Shown here piece after piece: positions 1 through 5,878 of a stretch of DNA of 7,617 nt. How positions within the stretch are numbered: position 1 is the stretch's first letter; every line of letters begins with the position of its first letter. This DNA is from an uncultured Bacteroidota bacterium (lineage in GTDB: Bacteria > Bacteroidota > Bacteroidia > Flavobacteriales > Schleiferiaceae), in the NCBI GenBank assembly GCA_913056475.1, contig CAJXMS010000103.1, positions 1-7,617 on the forward strand. The letters run 5' to 3'. Both the position numbers and the translations under genes were made by a program. The notes beneath the pieces are model-generated. The model was not told the DNA's origin. It did no database searches and saw nothing but the letters and a program-made list of their open reading frames with translations.

Positions 1-467
1 ATCACGTCCGCATCGCCGCCCACGGAAAAGCGGCGTATGGAACGCTTATCGAGGGAGCTTACGCTGGTGAGGACCTTGGTGCGGCGGGCCTGCCGCTCGG
101 CCGATACTTCTACGCTTTCCAGCACCTCCGATTGGGCCTCCAGAAATACTTTGACGCTCTGAATTTTGCCGGGAGCCAGCTGAACGGTTTCGGTGTGGGT
201 TTTAAACCCCACAAAACTTATCTCAAGGGTATACTCACCCGGGGGTATATTATTGATGGTAAAATAGCCTTCTCCGCTGGCAACGGCCCCCAGCTTGGTA
301 TCCTTAAGCACTACATTGGCAAAGGCGACGGGCTTGCCATCCTCCGCTTCGTAAATGAAGCCACGTAAGGTGGCGTCCTTTTGGGCCTGCAGGGAAAGGC
401 TAAAGCCTGCCAGCAGCACAAAAACCAGGGGAAGAAGGGTACGGATGGGGGCAGAGTAGGGAGTCAT
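1..467 (-). CDS. TonB-dependent outer-membrane receptor, N-terminal part (runs off the left edge)
   Basis: The frame starts at the ATG at 467 and stays open for 155 codons to the window edge, so only the N-terminus is present. Residues 1-28 form a signal peptide: a short charged start, a Leu/Val-rich core, then LQA before Gln. Residues 31-110 match a carboxypeptidase-like regulatory domain (CarboxypepD_reg-like beta sandwich), with the typical G-x-I-Y-E-x-E-D-G-K-P-V-x-x-A-N-V and G-x-x-x-I-x-x-I-P-x-G-x-Y-x-L patterns. Residues 113-155 look like the linker and the beginning of a TonB plug domain (RSIRRFSVGGDADV). In Bacteroidota this layout is usual for TonB-dependent receptors importing nutrients or siderophores; the substrate cannot be told from this fragment. 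The start lies 14 bases after the holA stop with no visible promoter, so co-transcription with holA is likely. A non-transporter protein with the same N-terminal domain is less likely because of the plug-like segment. Confidence 0.86.
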   Translation of the reverse strand, partial: MTPYSAPIRTLLPLVFVLLAGFSLSLQAQKDATLRGFIYEAEDGKPVAFANVVLKDTKLGAVASGEGYFTINNIPPGEYTLEISFVGFKTHTETVQLAPGKIQSVKVFLEAQSEVLESVEVSAERQARRTKVLTSVSSLDKRSIRRFSVGGDADV

Positions 468-481
468 GTAAAAAAAGGGGA

Positions 482-1483
482 TCAAACGTGATACATCTTA
501 AAGAGCAGCTCTTTGAGTAGCTCGTGTTCGGGGGTTTGGGCGTTACCTACCCCCTTGCTACGCAAATCGGCTTCGCGCAGATAGCCGATCATACGGGCGC
601 ATTTTTTGAGGTCGTAATGCCGCAGGGCCTGGGTGTAATCTTTCACAAAAAAGGGGTTAACTTTAAGGGTAGCGGCCAGCGCCCGGGGAGATTTGTCAGA
701 GGCCTGATGGGCTACCATAAGCTTACTGGCAAAGTTGAACAGCACCGCCAGGGTGAGCACCAGGGGATGGTCTTTGGGATTGGCGGCATAGTAGCGCTGA
801 ATGCGCATGATCTTTTTAAAGTCGCGCTCCACGATGGCCCGCTGAAGCTCAAAGTTGTTGAAATCTTTACTTATGCCGATGTTGGCCTCCACGAGTTGAT
901 CATCCACGCTTTGGCCGGGTTCGGCGATGAGGGCCAGCTTGTCGAGTTCATTTTCCACCCGGGCCAAATCGGTTCCCAGGCTTTCGGCGAGGAGCTGGGC
1001 GGCTTTGGGGGTTACTTCCAGGCGGCGATTTTTGAGGCTGCGTTGGATCCAGTCGGGCATCTGATTGTCGTACACCCGCTTGGCTTCGAAAAGCAGGTGG
1101 CGGTCTTTGATAAGCTTAATGGCCTTGCGGCGCTTGTCTACCTTTTTGTGCTTATGGGCCAGCACCAGCACCGTACTGGGTTGTGGGTTTTCTGCGTAGC
1201 TTTCCAGGAGCTCCCAGTTTTTGAGGTGCTGCGCTTCCCGCACCACCACCAGCACGCGCTCGCTCATCATGGGATAGCGACGGGCCTCGCCCAGCACCGC
1301 CTGCATGCTGGTTTCGCTGCCGTAAAGGATGCTCTGGTTAAAGCTTTTCTCTTCCTCTTTCAGGACTTTTTGCTCCAGGGCTTCGGCTATCTTATCAATA
1401 AAATAAGGTTCCTCACCGGATAGGAGATAGATAGACCGAAACTGAGATTGCTTGATTTCCTTGATTATATCCTGAAACTGCAT
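482..1483 (-). CDS. holA: DNA polymerase III delta subunit (HolA)
   Basis: The 333-residue product has the usual length and pattern of the clamp-loader delta subunit. In the pol III holoenzyme, delta opens the beta sliding clamp during loading onto primed DNA in the cytoplasm. Residues 18-30 (IYLLSGEEPYFID) match the start of the delta N-terminal AAA-like domain, which in this subunit binds the clamp without a working Walker motor. Residues 77-85 (VLVVVREAQ) form a core strand. Residues 170-183 (GTDLARVENELDKL) match the conserved helix with the N-E-L-D-K-L signature. About 210-333 would be the C-terminal collar domain. The start at 1483 is the first ATG giving the family N-terminus. A TACTTTTG element lies about 55 bases upstream on the same strand. 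The gene diverges from a stand-alone HsdR-N gene and is followed closely by a TonB receptor gene. The product is clear; the promoter is inferred. Confidence 0.93.
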   Translation of the reverse strand: MQFQDIIKEIKQSQFRSIYLLSGEEPYFIDKIAEALEQKVLKEEEKSFNQSILYGSETSMQAVLGEARRYPMMSERVLVVVREAQHLKNWELLESYAENPQPSTVLVLAHKHKKVDKRRKAIKLIKDRHLLFEAKRVYDNQMPDWIQRSLKNRRLEVTPKAAQLLAESLGTDLARVENELDKLALIAEPGQSVDDQLVEANIGISKDFNNFELQRAIVERDFKKIMRIQRYYAANPKDHPLVLTLAVLFNFASKLMVAHQASDKSPRALAATLKVNPFFVKDYTQALRHYDLKKCARMIGYLREADLRSKGVGNAQTPEHELLKELLFKMYHV

Positions 1484-1538
1484 GGGGAGTACAAAAACTT
1501 GAATGGAAGACGCGCGAGCTACGCTTCCGTTGCCCGGC

Positions 1539-1546
1539 CAAAAGTA
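1539..1546 (-). promoter_or_regulatory. Probable -7 promoter element for holA
   Basis: Read on the minus strand this is TACTTTTG, a full match to the Bacteroidota -7 consensus TAnnTTTG. It would start transcription near 1533 and give a leader of about 50 bases before the holA ATG. I could not find a convincing -33 TTTG at normal spacing, so this is a prediction from one box only. Confidence 0.45.
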
Positions 1547-1572
1547 AATAAAACGAAGCGCCTGCGGGGCCT

Positions 1573-1580
1573 TACCTTTG
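1573..1580 (+). promoter_or_regulatory. Probable -7 element of the HsdR-N gene, possibly leaderless
   Basis: The octamer TACCTTTG matches the Bacteroidota -7 consensus TAnnTTTG. It ends five bases before the ATG at 1586, so transcription would begin at or next to the start codon. No clear -33 box is visible. The same spacing is seen ahead of hutI (5866-5873), which strengthens the call. Confidence 0.5.
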
Positions 1581-1585
1581 GGGCT

Positions 1586-2059
1586 ATGGCTGCGGTACCC
1601 TATCCGACTTTAAACCTTCCCGAAGCGCCCCTCAAACTGGCCCGCCGGGGCCGGCAAGTAATGGTATGGGATTCCCTCCGGGGCAAGTACCTGGTCCTCA
1701 CGCCGGAGGAATGGGTGCGGCAGCACTGGGTGCATTTTTTGCAAACCTACCGCCAGGTGCCTCGCGGCAGTTTGGCCCTGGAAACGGGCCTGGAAAAAAG
1801 CGCCCGCCAGCAGCGCACCGATCTTCTGGTGTACAAGAAACAGCAGCCTTACCTTCTCCTGGAGTGCAAGGCACCCCGGGTAAAACTCGCCCAGGCTACC
1901 ATGGACCAGGCGTTCCGTTATCAACGCAGCCTCCATTGCCGGCTCGTCCTCCTGAGCAATGGCCAGGACCACTGGCTGGCACGCCCGGTAGACGGTGGAC
2001 TGGAATGGCTTCCCGAGCTCCCTCCTTTTGATCAGTGGGCCCTTTCGCCCGAGCGCTAA
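1586..2059 (+). CDS. Stand-alone type I restriction HsdR N-terminal domain protein (HSDR_N), nuclease fold
   Basis: The 157-residue product resembles the small Bacteroidota proteins annotated as type I restriction enzyme R protein N-terminal domain. Family patterns visible are W-D-x-x-R-x-K-Y-x-x-L-T-P-E-E-W-V-R-Q at 28-46 and E-x-G-L at 66-69. R-x-D-L-L-V-Y (77-83) and L-L-L-E-C-K-A-P (90-97) give Asp79, Glu93 and Lys95, the expected D...ExK metal-binding core of a PD-(D/E)XK nuclease. The frame extends back to an ATG at 1448, inside holA on the other strand. I chose the ATG at 1586 because homology begins there, the upstream 46 residues look like random translation, and a -7-like element sits directly before it. 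No helicase domain, hsdM or hsdS is nearby, so it is not a restriction system. Its role is unknown; DNA repair or processing is only a guess from the fold and from holA next door. Confidence 0.85.
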   Translation: MAAVPYPTLNLPEAPLKLARRGRQVMVWDSLRGKYLVLTPEEWVRQHWVHFLQTYRQVPRGSLALETGLEKSARQQRTDLLVYKKQQPYLLLECKAPRVKLAQATMDQAFRYQRSLHCRLVLLSNGQDHWLARPVDGGLEWLPELPPFDQWALSPER

Positions 2060-2073
2060 GGTTACATTTGGCC

Positions 2074-2108
2074 GGGAGGCCTGCTCCCAAGGCAGCGCTG
2101 AGCGCTGC
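2074..2108 (+). other. Two adjacent short inverted repeats after the HsdR-N gene
   Basis: GGGAG (2074-2078) pairs with CTCCC (2084-2088) around a 5-base loop. Directly after it, GCAGCGCT (2092-2099) and AGCGCTGC (2101-2108) form a perfect inverted repeat about a single base, which would fold as a 7-bp stem with a 3-base loop. No T-run follows, so this is not a classical intrinsic terminator. It may act as a 3'-end structure for the upstream transcript or as a protein site. Confidence 0.4.
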
Positions 2109-2147
2109 TCGTCATGGAGATGACATTCAATGTTTAAACAATGATAT

Positions 2148-2155
2148 TACCTTTG
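2148..2155 (+). promoter_or_regulatory. Probable -7 promoter element for the YceI gene
   Basis: TACCTTTG is a full match to TAnnTTTG. It lies 30 bases before the ATG at 2186, giving an A-rich leader of about 25 bases, usual for Bacteroidota. Upstream, CAATG is repeated at 2128-2132 and 2139-2143 around TTTAAA, in the region where a -33 box or activator site would sit. No standard TTTG -33 box is seen. Confidence 0.55.
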
Positions 2156-2185
2156 TGCATTCATTAAACCAAAATAGACAAGAAC

Positions 2186-2776
2186 ATGAAACGACTCTTC
2201 TCATGGCTGGCTGCCCTGCTGCTAAGTGCTACCGCGCTTCAGGCGCAAGAAGCGCCCAAATGGAAAATAGACCAATCGCACACCTCGGTCAATTTTGTGG
2301 CCACCCACTTCTTCTCCGATGTGCCGGGCTCTTTTCACACTTTTTCCGGCGATTTCCGGATTGATCCGGAAAACATGGCCGCCAGTACCCTCCACTTTAC
2401 GGTGCAGGTAAAAAGTGTGGATACGGACAACGAAAAACGCGACCAGCACCTCCGCGGCGAGGATTTCTTCCATGTGAGCGAATACCCTACCATCACGTTT
2501 CGCTCTTCGGAAATCGAGCAAACCGGTAAGAATCAGTACAAGGTATACGGAAAGCTCAGCATCCGGGAGGTGAGCAAGCAAGTGGCGCTACCCATTACCG
2601 TAAAAGGCGTTATGGACCACCCCATGATGAAAAACACGAAAATACTAGGGCTCAGCATTGATACTACTCTGGACCGGACGGAATACAATGTGGGGGTAGG
2701 CGACTGGGCCGCCACCGCGGTGGTAGGCGATGAAGTAGAGGTGGACATTGACATGGAGCTTAACCGCAAGTATTAA
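2186..2776 (+). CDS. YceI-family periplasmic lipid-binding protein
   Basis: The 196-residue product is a complete YceI-domain protein. Residues 1-20 form a signal peptide (K-R, a Leu/Ala-rich core, then LQA before Gln-Glu), so it is exported to the periplasm. The mature part follows the family pattern: W-K-I-D-x-x-H-T-S-V-N-F at 26-37, F-S-G-D-F at 53-57, and the hallmark R-D-x-H-L-R-G-E-D-F-F at 85-95 followed by Y-P-T-I-T-F-R-S (100-107). The closing segment is R-T-E-Y-N-V-G (164-170). YceI proteins form a lipocalin-like beta barrel that binds polyprenyl or other amphiphilic chains; the ligand here is unknown. In the family R-x-D-F-G is commoner than R-x-E-Y-N near the end, a modest difference. 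The gene appears to be a single unit, with its own -7 element and a strong terminator about 60 bases after the stop. Confidence 0.92.
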   Translation: MKRLFSWLAALLLSATALQAQEAPKWKIDQSHTSVNFVATHFFSDVPGSFHTFSGDFRIDPENMAASTLHFTVQVKSVDTDNEKRDQHLRGEDFFHVSEYPTITFRSSEIEQTGKNQYKVYGKLSIREVSKQVALPITVKGVMDHPMMKNTKILGLSIDTTLDRTEYNVGVGDWAATAVVGDEVEVDIDMELNRKY

Positions 2777-2834
2777 AACCCTCTTCCCCCGGTATTTTTC
2801 CTAAGACCTGATAGCTGGCTTTAGGTTAGACGCG

Positions 2835-2875
2835 CGCGCCCTTTCTGTAGATAAGTAGAAGGGGCGCGTTTTTTT
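2835..2875 (+). terminator. Strong intrinsic terminator after the YceI gene
   Basis: CGCGCCCTTTCT (2835-2846) pairs with AGAAGGGGCGCG (2857-2868) over 12 base pairs, one of them a G-U wobble, around a 10-base loop. Seven T residues follow at 2869-2875. This is a textbook plus-strand intrinsic terminator. On the minus strand no T-run follows the stem, so it would not serve argS in the usual way. Confidence 0.93.
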
Positions 2876-3018
2876 GCTACCGCTATGAATTCCGCAAACG
2901 ATGAACATACGGCCCATGAGATGAGGCCCTCCCCCCACTGCTTCAAGTCATAGCTATACCAACAGGATACGGGTAGGCTGTGCCGCTCGAAGGGAATGAA
3001 GAAAGGGGTAAAAAATAC
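2876..3018. other. Non-coding spacer between the YceI terminator and the argS stop
   Basis: With the terminator region this makes a 242-base gap between two convergent genes. I see no gene: the only start-to-stop frame read is a 22-codon one at 2885-2953 with no family resemblance. I also see no convincing terminator for argS here; the best stem is GGCC/GGCC, only 4 bp. Confidence 0.6.
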
Positions 3019-4800
3019 CTACATCCGCTCCGGCACCGCTATCCCCAGCAAGCCCATACCCCGGCGAATGGCCAGGGCGGTACTGCGGGCCAGCTCCAGC
3101 CGGAAAGCCACGGCAGTGGCATCTGCATCGCTGAGGATGGGTACTTGCTGGTAGAGGCCGTTGAAACGTTTGGTAAGATCGTACACATAGTGAGCCAGCG
3201 CGGAGGGGGCCAGGTCTTGCGCCGCTTCTTCTAACACCTCAGGGTAGCGAAGCAAAGCTTTGATCAGCTCCCGTTCCTGGGGCGCCAGAGCGGCATACTG
3301 GGATGCCTTTGCGGTAGGCAAGCCTTCCTTTTCGGCCTTGCGCAGAAGGGTGCGAATGCGGGCATGGGTGTACTGGATAAAAGGTCCGGTATCGCCGTGA
3401 AAGTCCACCGACTCCTCGGGGTTAAAGGTCATCCGCTTGCGAGGATCTACCCGGAGGATGAAATATTTTAAAGCCCCCAGGCCCACGGTATGATATAGCT
3501 GATCTTTTTCCGCTTCTGCCATACCATCGGTTTTCCCCAGCTCCTCAGAAATGCGCCGGGCCGTGGCCACCATTTCATCCATTAGGTCATCGGCATCTAC
3601 CACGGTTCCTTCGCGAGATTTCATTTTACCGCTGGGCAGGTCCACCATGCCATAGCTCAAGTGGTAGAGATGGTGCGCCCAGACGTAGCCCAGCTTTTTG
3701 AGGATGGCAAAGAGGACTTTAAAGTGATGGTCCTGCTCATTGCCCACCACGTAGATCATGCCTTCCAGGCCAAAATCCTCGTACCGCTGAATGGCCGTAC
3801 CGATGTCTTGGGTCATGTACACGCTGGTGCCATCGCGGCGCAGCAGCAGCTTTTCGCCCAGTTTTTCCTCGGTCAGGTCGCACCACACGGAACCATCCTC
3901 CTTCCGGAAAAAAAGGCCTCTTTCCAGGCCATCCATCACTACTTCCCGCCCCAGAAGGTAAGTTTCGCTTTCGTAATAATACTGGTCAAAATCTACTCCC
4001 AGCCGCCGGTAGGTTTCCTCAAAGCCCTGGTAAACCCAGCCATTCATTTTGCGCCACAGGGCCACTACATCTTCATCGCCCGCTTCCCAGCGCTGCAGCA
4101 TTTGACGGGCTTCCTGAAGCAGGGGTTCTTGCTCGGTAGCTTCTTCCTCCGAGAAGCCTTCATCTATCAGCGCCTGCCGGTTTTCTTTGTGGGCTTTATC
4201 AAAGGCCACGTAGTACTTACCCACCAGATGATCGCCTTTTAAGCCGCTGGATGAGGGAGTTTCTCCAGCGCCGTACTTCTGCCAGGCCAGCATGCTCTTA
4301 CAGATGTGAATACCCCGGTCGTTGATGATCTGTACTTTACGCGTGGTATAGCCGGCCTCCCGCAGGATTTGGGCTACGGCGTAGCCCAGCAGGTTATTGC
4401 GAACGTGGCCCAGGTGCAGGGGCTTATTGGTATTGGGGGAGCTGTATTCCACCAGGAGCGTTTTATTTTGGCTGGGCCGGGGGCCAAATGTGCCCTGCTC
4501 CTCCTGCTGCAAGAGCGCCTTTATCCAGTAGCCGTCTCCCAGGGAGAGGTTCAAAAAACCCTTGACCACGTTAAAGCCAGCCCCCTCCGGCAGCCTTTCC
4601 ACCACCCAGTCGCCGATTTGACGGGCCGTTTCTTCGGGCTTTTGCCGGCTCCAGCGCAGGTAGGGAAAGACCACCAGCGTGAGATCGCCCTCAAATTCCT
4701 TACGAGTGGGCTGCCACTCCGGAGCATCGGCCTCCAGGTCATAAAGGGCTTTAAGTGCCTGCTGGGCTAGTTGAGCCAGTTGGGTTTTCAAATCGTTCAT
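3019..4800 (-). CDS. argS: Arginyl-tRNA synthetase
   Basis: The 593-residue product is a full-length class I ArgRS, which charges tRNA-Arg with arginine using ATP in the cytoplasm. Residues 1-100 match the Arg-tRNA synthetase N-terminal add-on domain, including the G-F-L-N-L segment (81-85). The class I signature is present as S-P-N-T-N-K-P-L-H-L-G-H at 121-132, and the KMSK-like loop as K-M-K-S-R-E-G-T-V-V at 392-401. The Y-F-I-L-R-V-D-P-R-K-R-M block lies at 446-457. F-I-Q-Y-T-H-A-R-I-R-T at 474-484 opens the DALR anticodon-binding domain, which runs to the C-terminus, ending G-I-A-V-P-E-R-M. The start at 4800 gives the standard N-terminus. The gene follows the probable arginase gene on the same strand after 50 bases. 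No promoter of its own is evident, so read-through from the arginase gene is likely. Confidence 0.97.
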   Translation of the reverse strand: MNDLKTQLAQLAQQALKALYDLEADAPEWQPTRKEFEGDLTLVVFPYLRWSRQKPEETARQIGDWVVERLPEGAGFNVVKGFLNLSLGDGYWIKALLQQEEQGTFGPRPSQNKTLLVEYSSPNTNKPLHLGHVRNNLLGYAVAQILREAGYTTRKVQIINDRGIHICKSMLAWQKYGAGETPSSSGLKGDHLVGKYYVAFDKAHKENRQALIDEGFSEEEATEQEPLLQEARQMLQRWEAGDEDVVALWRKMNGWVYQGFEETYRRLGVDFDQYYYESETYLLGREVVMDGLERGLFFRKEDGSVWCDLTEEKLGEKLLLRRDGTSVYMTQDIGTAIQRYEDFGLEGMIYVVGNEQDHHFKVLFAILKKLGYVWAHHLYHLSYGMVDLPSGKMKSREGTVVDADDLMDEMVATARRISEELGKTDGMAEAEKDQLYHTVGLGALKYFILRVDPRKRMTFNPEESVDFHGDTGPFIQYTHARIRTLLRKAEKEGLPTAKASQYAALAPQERELIKALLRYPEVLEEAAQDLAPSALAHYVYDLTKRFNGLYQQVPILSDADATAVAFRLELARSTALAIRRGMGLLGIAVPERM

Positions 4801-4821
4801 GAGATAATAGAGGTAAAGAAA

Positions 4822-4842
4822 CGCCCCGGTTATAGGAGGGCG
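4822..4842 (-). other. Weak hairpin between the arginase gene and argS
   Basis: On the minus strand CGCCC and GGGCG can pair (5 bp, 11-base loop), and the 3' side is followed by TTTCTTT. This resembles a weak terminator or attenuator in front of argS. The stem is short and the T-run is broken, so it may only reduce read-through or have no role. Confidence 0.3.
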
Positions 4843-4850
4843 CTAATTAT

Positions 4851-5798
4851 TTAAGGGCTTTGGGCTTCTATTTTTTCGACCACGGGCTTTAAAATGCGAA
4901 AAGCCGCCTCTGCCATGCTATTGCCATTCATATCCAGCAGCGGGTTGATCTCCACCATTTCGAAGGCCGCCAGCCGCTGATCGGTTACCAGGTGAAGCAA
5001 GAGTTCTCGCGCTTCTTCTTCCGTGTAGCCTTCGTCTACCGGCGTACCAGTTCCCACACTCACGATGGGATCCAAGCTATCTACATCAAAAGAGAGGTGA
5101 ATTATATCGCAGTCCTTCAGGTGGTTCAGGGCCTTTTCGGCGGCGGTGGGCATGCCCAGCTCGCGGCATTGATCTACGGTAAGATTGGGAATGTGATGCT
5201 TTTCCATCAGCTTATCTTCGGGTGCCTCGGTATCGCGCACCCCGAGGAAGAAAATGTCTTCCGGACGTACACGGGGGGTTTTGCCTTTCATCTCATTCCA
5301 GTGCCAGATCGCTTCTTCGCCGGGTTCATTTTGCTGGTTTTCCAGATTGTCTTCCCCCAGGGCCGAGCCTAAAGGCATGCCGTGCACGTGGCCGGAAGGG
5401 CTGGTAAATGGAGAGTGAAGATCGGCGTGGGCATCTACCCAGATCACCCCGAGGCGGCTCTTGGGGTAAGCCCGCTTTAAGGCGGCGATGGTGCCACCGG
5501 CATTGCTATGGTCCGCCGCTATTACACAGGGAAGGTGATCTTTTTCCTCCAATGCGCTGCCCAGCTCTCGTTCTATCCGTTCGTACATCATGGAAATGCC
5601 GTCGAGGTATTTGGCATGATCTTCCTGAGTGGGCCGGTAAAGACGGTGGTTTTCCGTTTCGATCTGCTTTACCGGGCGTAGATGAAAAAAAGGCCGGTCG
5701 TATTTAAGACTGGCTATTTGCAGCGCTTCCAGCCCCAGACTGCTACCCCGGGTACCAGCCCCGAGCTCCGACATTACGCTGTAAAGATGGGTTTTCAT
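4851..5798 (-). CDS. Probable arginase (ureohydrolase superfamily)
   Basis: The 315-residue product carries the motifs of the arginase/agmatinase family, which uses two Mn ions to hydrolyse a guanidino group. Likely ligands are His97 (in A-D-H-S), Asp122, His124 and Asp126 (in W-V-D-A-H-A-D), and Asp238 and Asp240 (in S-F-D-V-D-S-L-D-P). His139 in H-G-M-P-L sits where animal arginase has its acid-base histidine, and Glu280 in F-E-M-V-E-I-N-P where it has the substrate-binding glutamate. The S-P-S-G loop and H-G-M-P-L favour arginase (arginine to ornithine and urea) over agmatinase. Two departures are visible: A-A-D-H-S instead of G-G-D-H-S, and His128 where classical arginases have Asn. A TAACTTTG element lies 25 bases upstream. 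It diverges from hutI and precedes argS. The family is sure; the substrate is likely but not proven. Confidence 0.85.
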   Translation of the reverse strand: MKTHLYSVMSELGAGTRGSSLGLEALQIASLKYDRPFFHLRPVKQIETENHRLYRPTQEDHAKYLDGISMMYERIERELGSALEEKDHLPCVIAADHSNAGGTIAALKRAYPKSRLGVIWVDAHADLHSPFTSPSGHVHGMPLGSALGEDNLENQQNEPGEEAIWHWNEMKGKTPRVRPEDIFFLGVRDTEAPEDKLMEKHHIPNLTVDQCRELGMPTAAEKALNHLKDCDIIHLSFDVDSLDPIVSVGTGTPVDEGYTEEEARELLLHLVTDQRLAAFEMVEINPLLDMNGNSMAEAAFRILKPVVEKIEAQSP

Positions 5799-5822
5799 GA
5801 ACTAAAATTTTGCAGGGTGGCG

Positions 5823-5830
5823 CAAAGTTA
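5823..5830 (-). promoter_or_regulatory. Probable -7 promoter element for the arginase-argS unit
   Basis: On the minus strand this reads TAACTTTG, a full TAnnTTTG match. It would start transcription near 5817, giving a leader of about 20 bases before the ATG at 5798. A proper -33 box at normal spacing was not found. Confidence 0.5.
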
Positions 5831-5865
5831 GGGTTCTGTAAGCAAGTAACTGCAGGTGGAGTTGC

Positions 5866-5873
5866 TACCTTCG
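5866..5873 (+). promoter_or_regulatory. Probable -7 element for hutI-hutG, possibly leaderless
   Basis: TACCTTCG differs at one base from TAnnTTTG and ends five bases before the hutI ATG at 5879. Transcription would then begin at or next to the start codon. The spacing equals that at the HsdR-N gene (1573-1586). It faces the arginase promoter, so the 80-base gap holds two divergent promoters. Confidence 0.48.
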
Positions 5874-5878
5874 CGGAC

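Noticed and set aside
524..1423. Long plus-strand open frame of 299 codons opposite holA
   Set aside because: It lies fully antisense to a well-supported holA gene and its translation shows no family pattern. Such shadows are common opposite GC-rich genes.
1448..1585. Upstream extension of the HsdR-N gene to the ATG at 1448
   Set aside because: It would overlap the holA start on the other strand, cross the promoter region, and adds 46 residues without family resemblance.
1586..2059. Part of a type I restriction-modification or other defence system
   Set aside because: No methylase, specificity subunit, helicase domain, or defence gene is adjacent; neighbours are core housekeeping genes.
2035..2364. 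Plus-strand open frame of 109 codons spanning the HsdR-N end and the YceI start
   Set aside because: It overlaps two supported genes in another frame and reads through the intergenic hairpins and promoter; no domain is visible.
2885..2953. Small 22-codon frame in the spacer before argS
   Set aside because: It is very short, has no family resemblance and no promoter that I can see, so chance is the better explanation.
3661..4242. Plus-strand open frame of 193 codons opposite argS
   Set aside because: Antisense shadow of argS with no recognisable domain; the same holds for the frame at 4306-4770.
5810..5878. Upstream start for hutI at 5810
   Set aside because: The extra 23 residues do not resemble HutI and cover both predicted promoters; the ATG at 5879 gives the normal family length.
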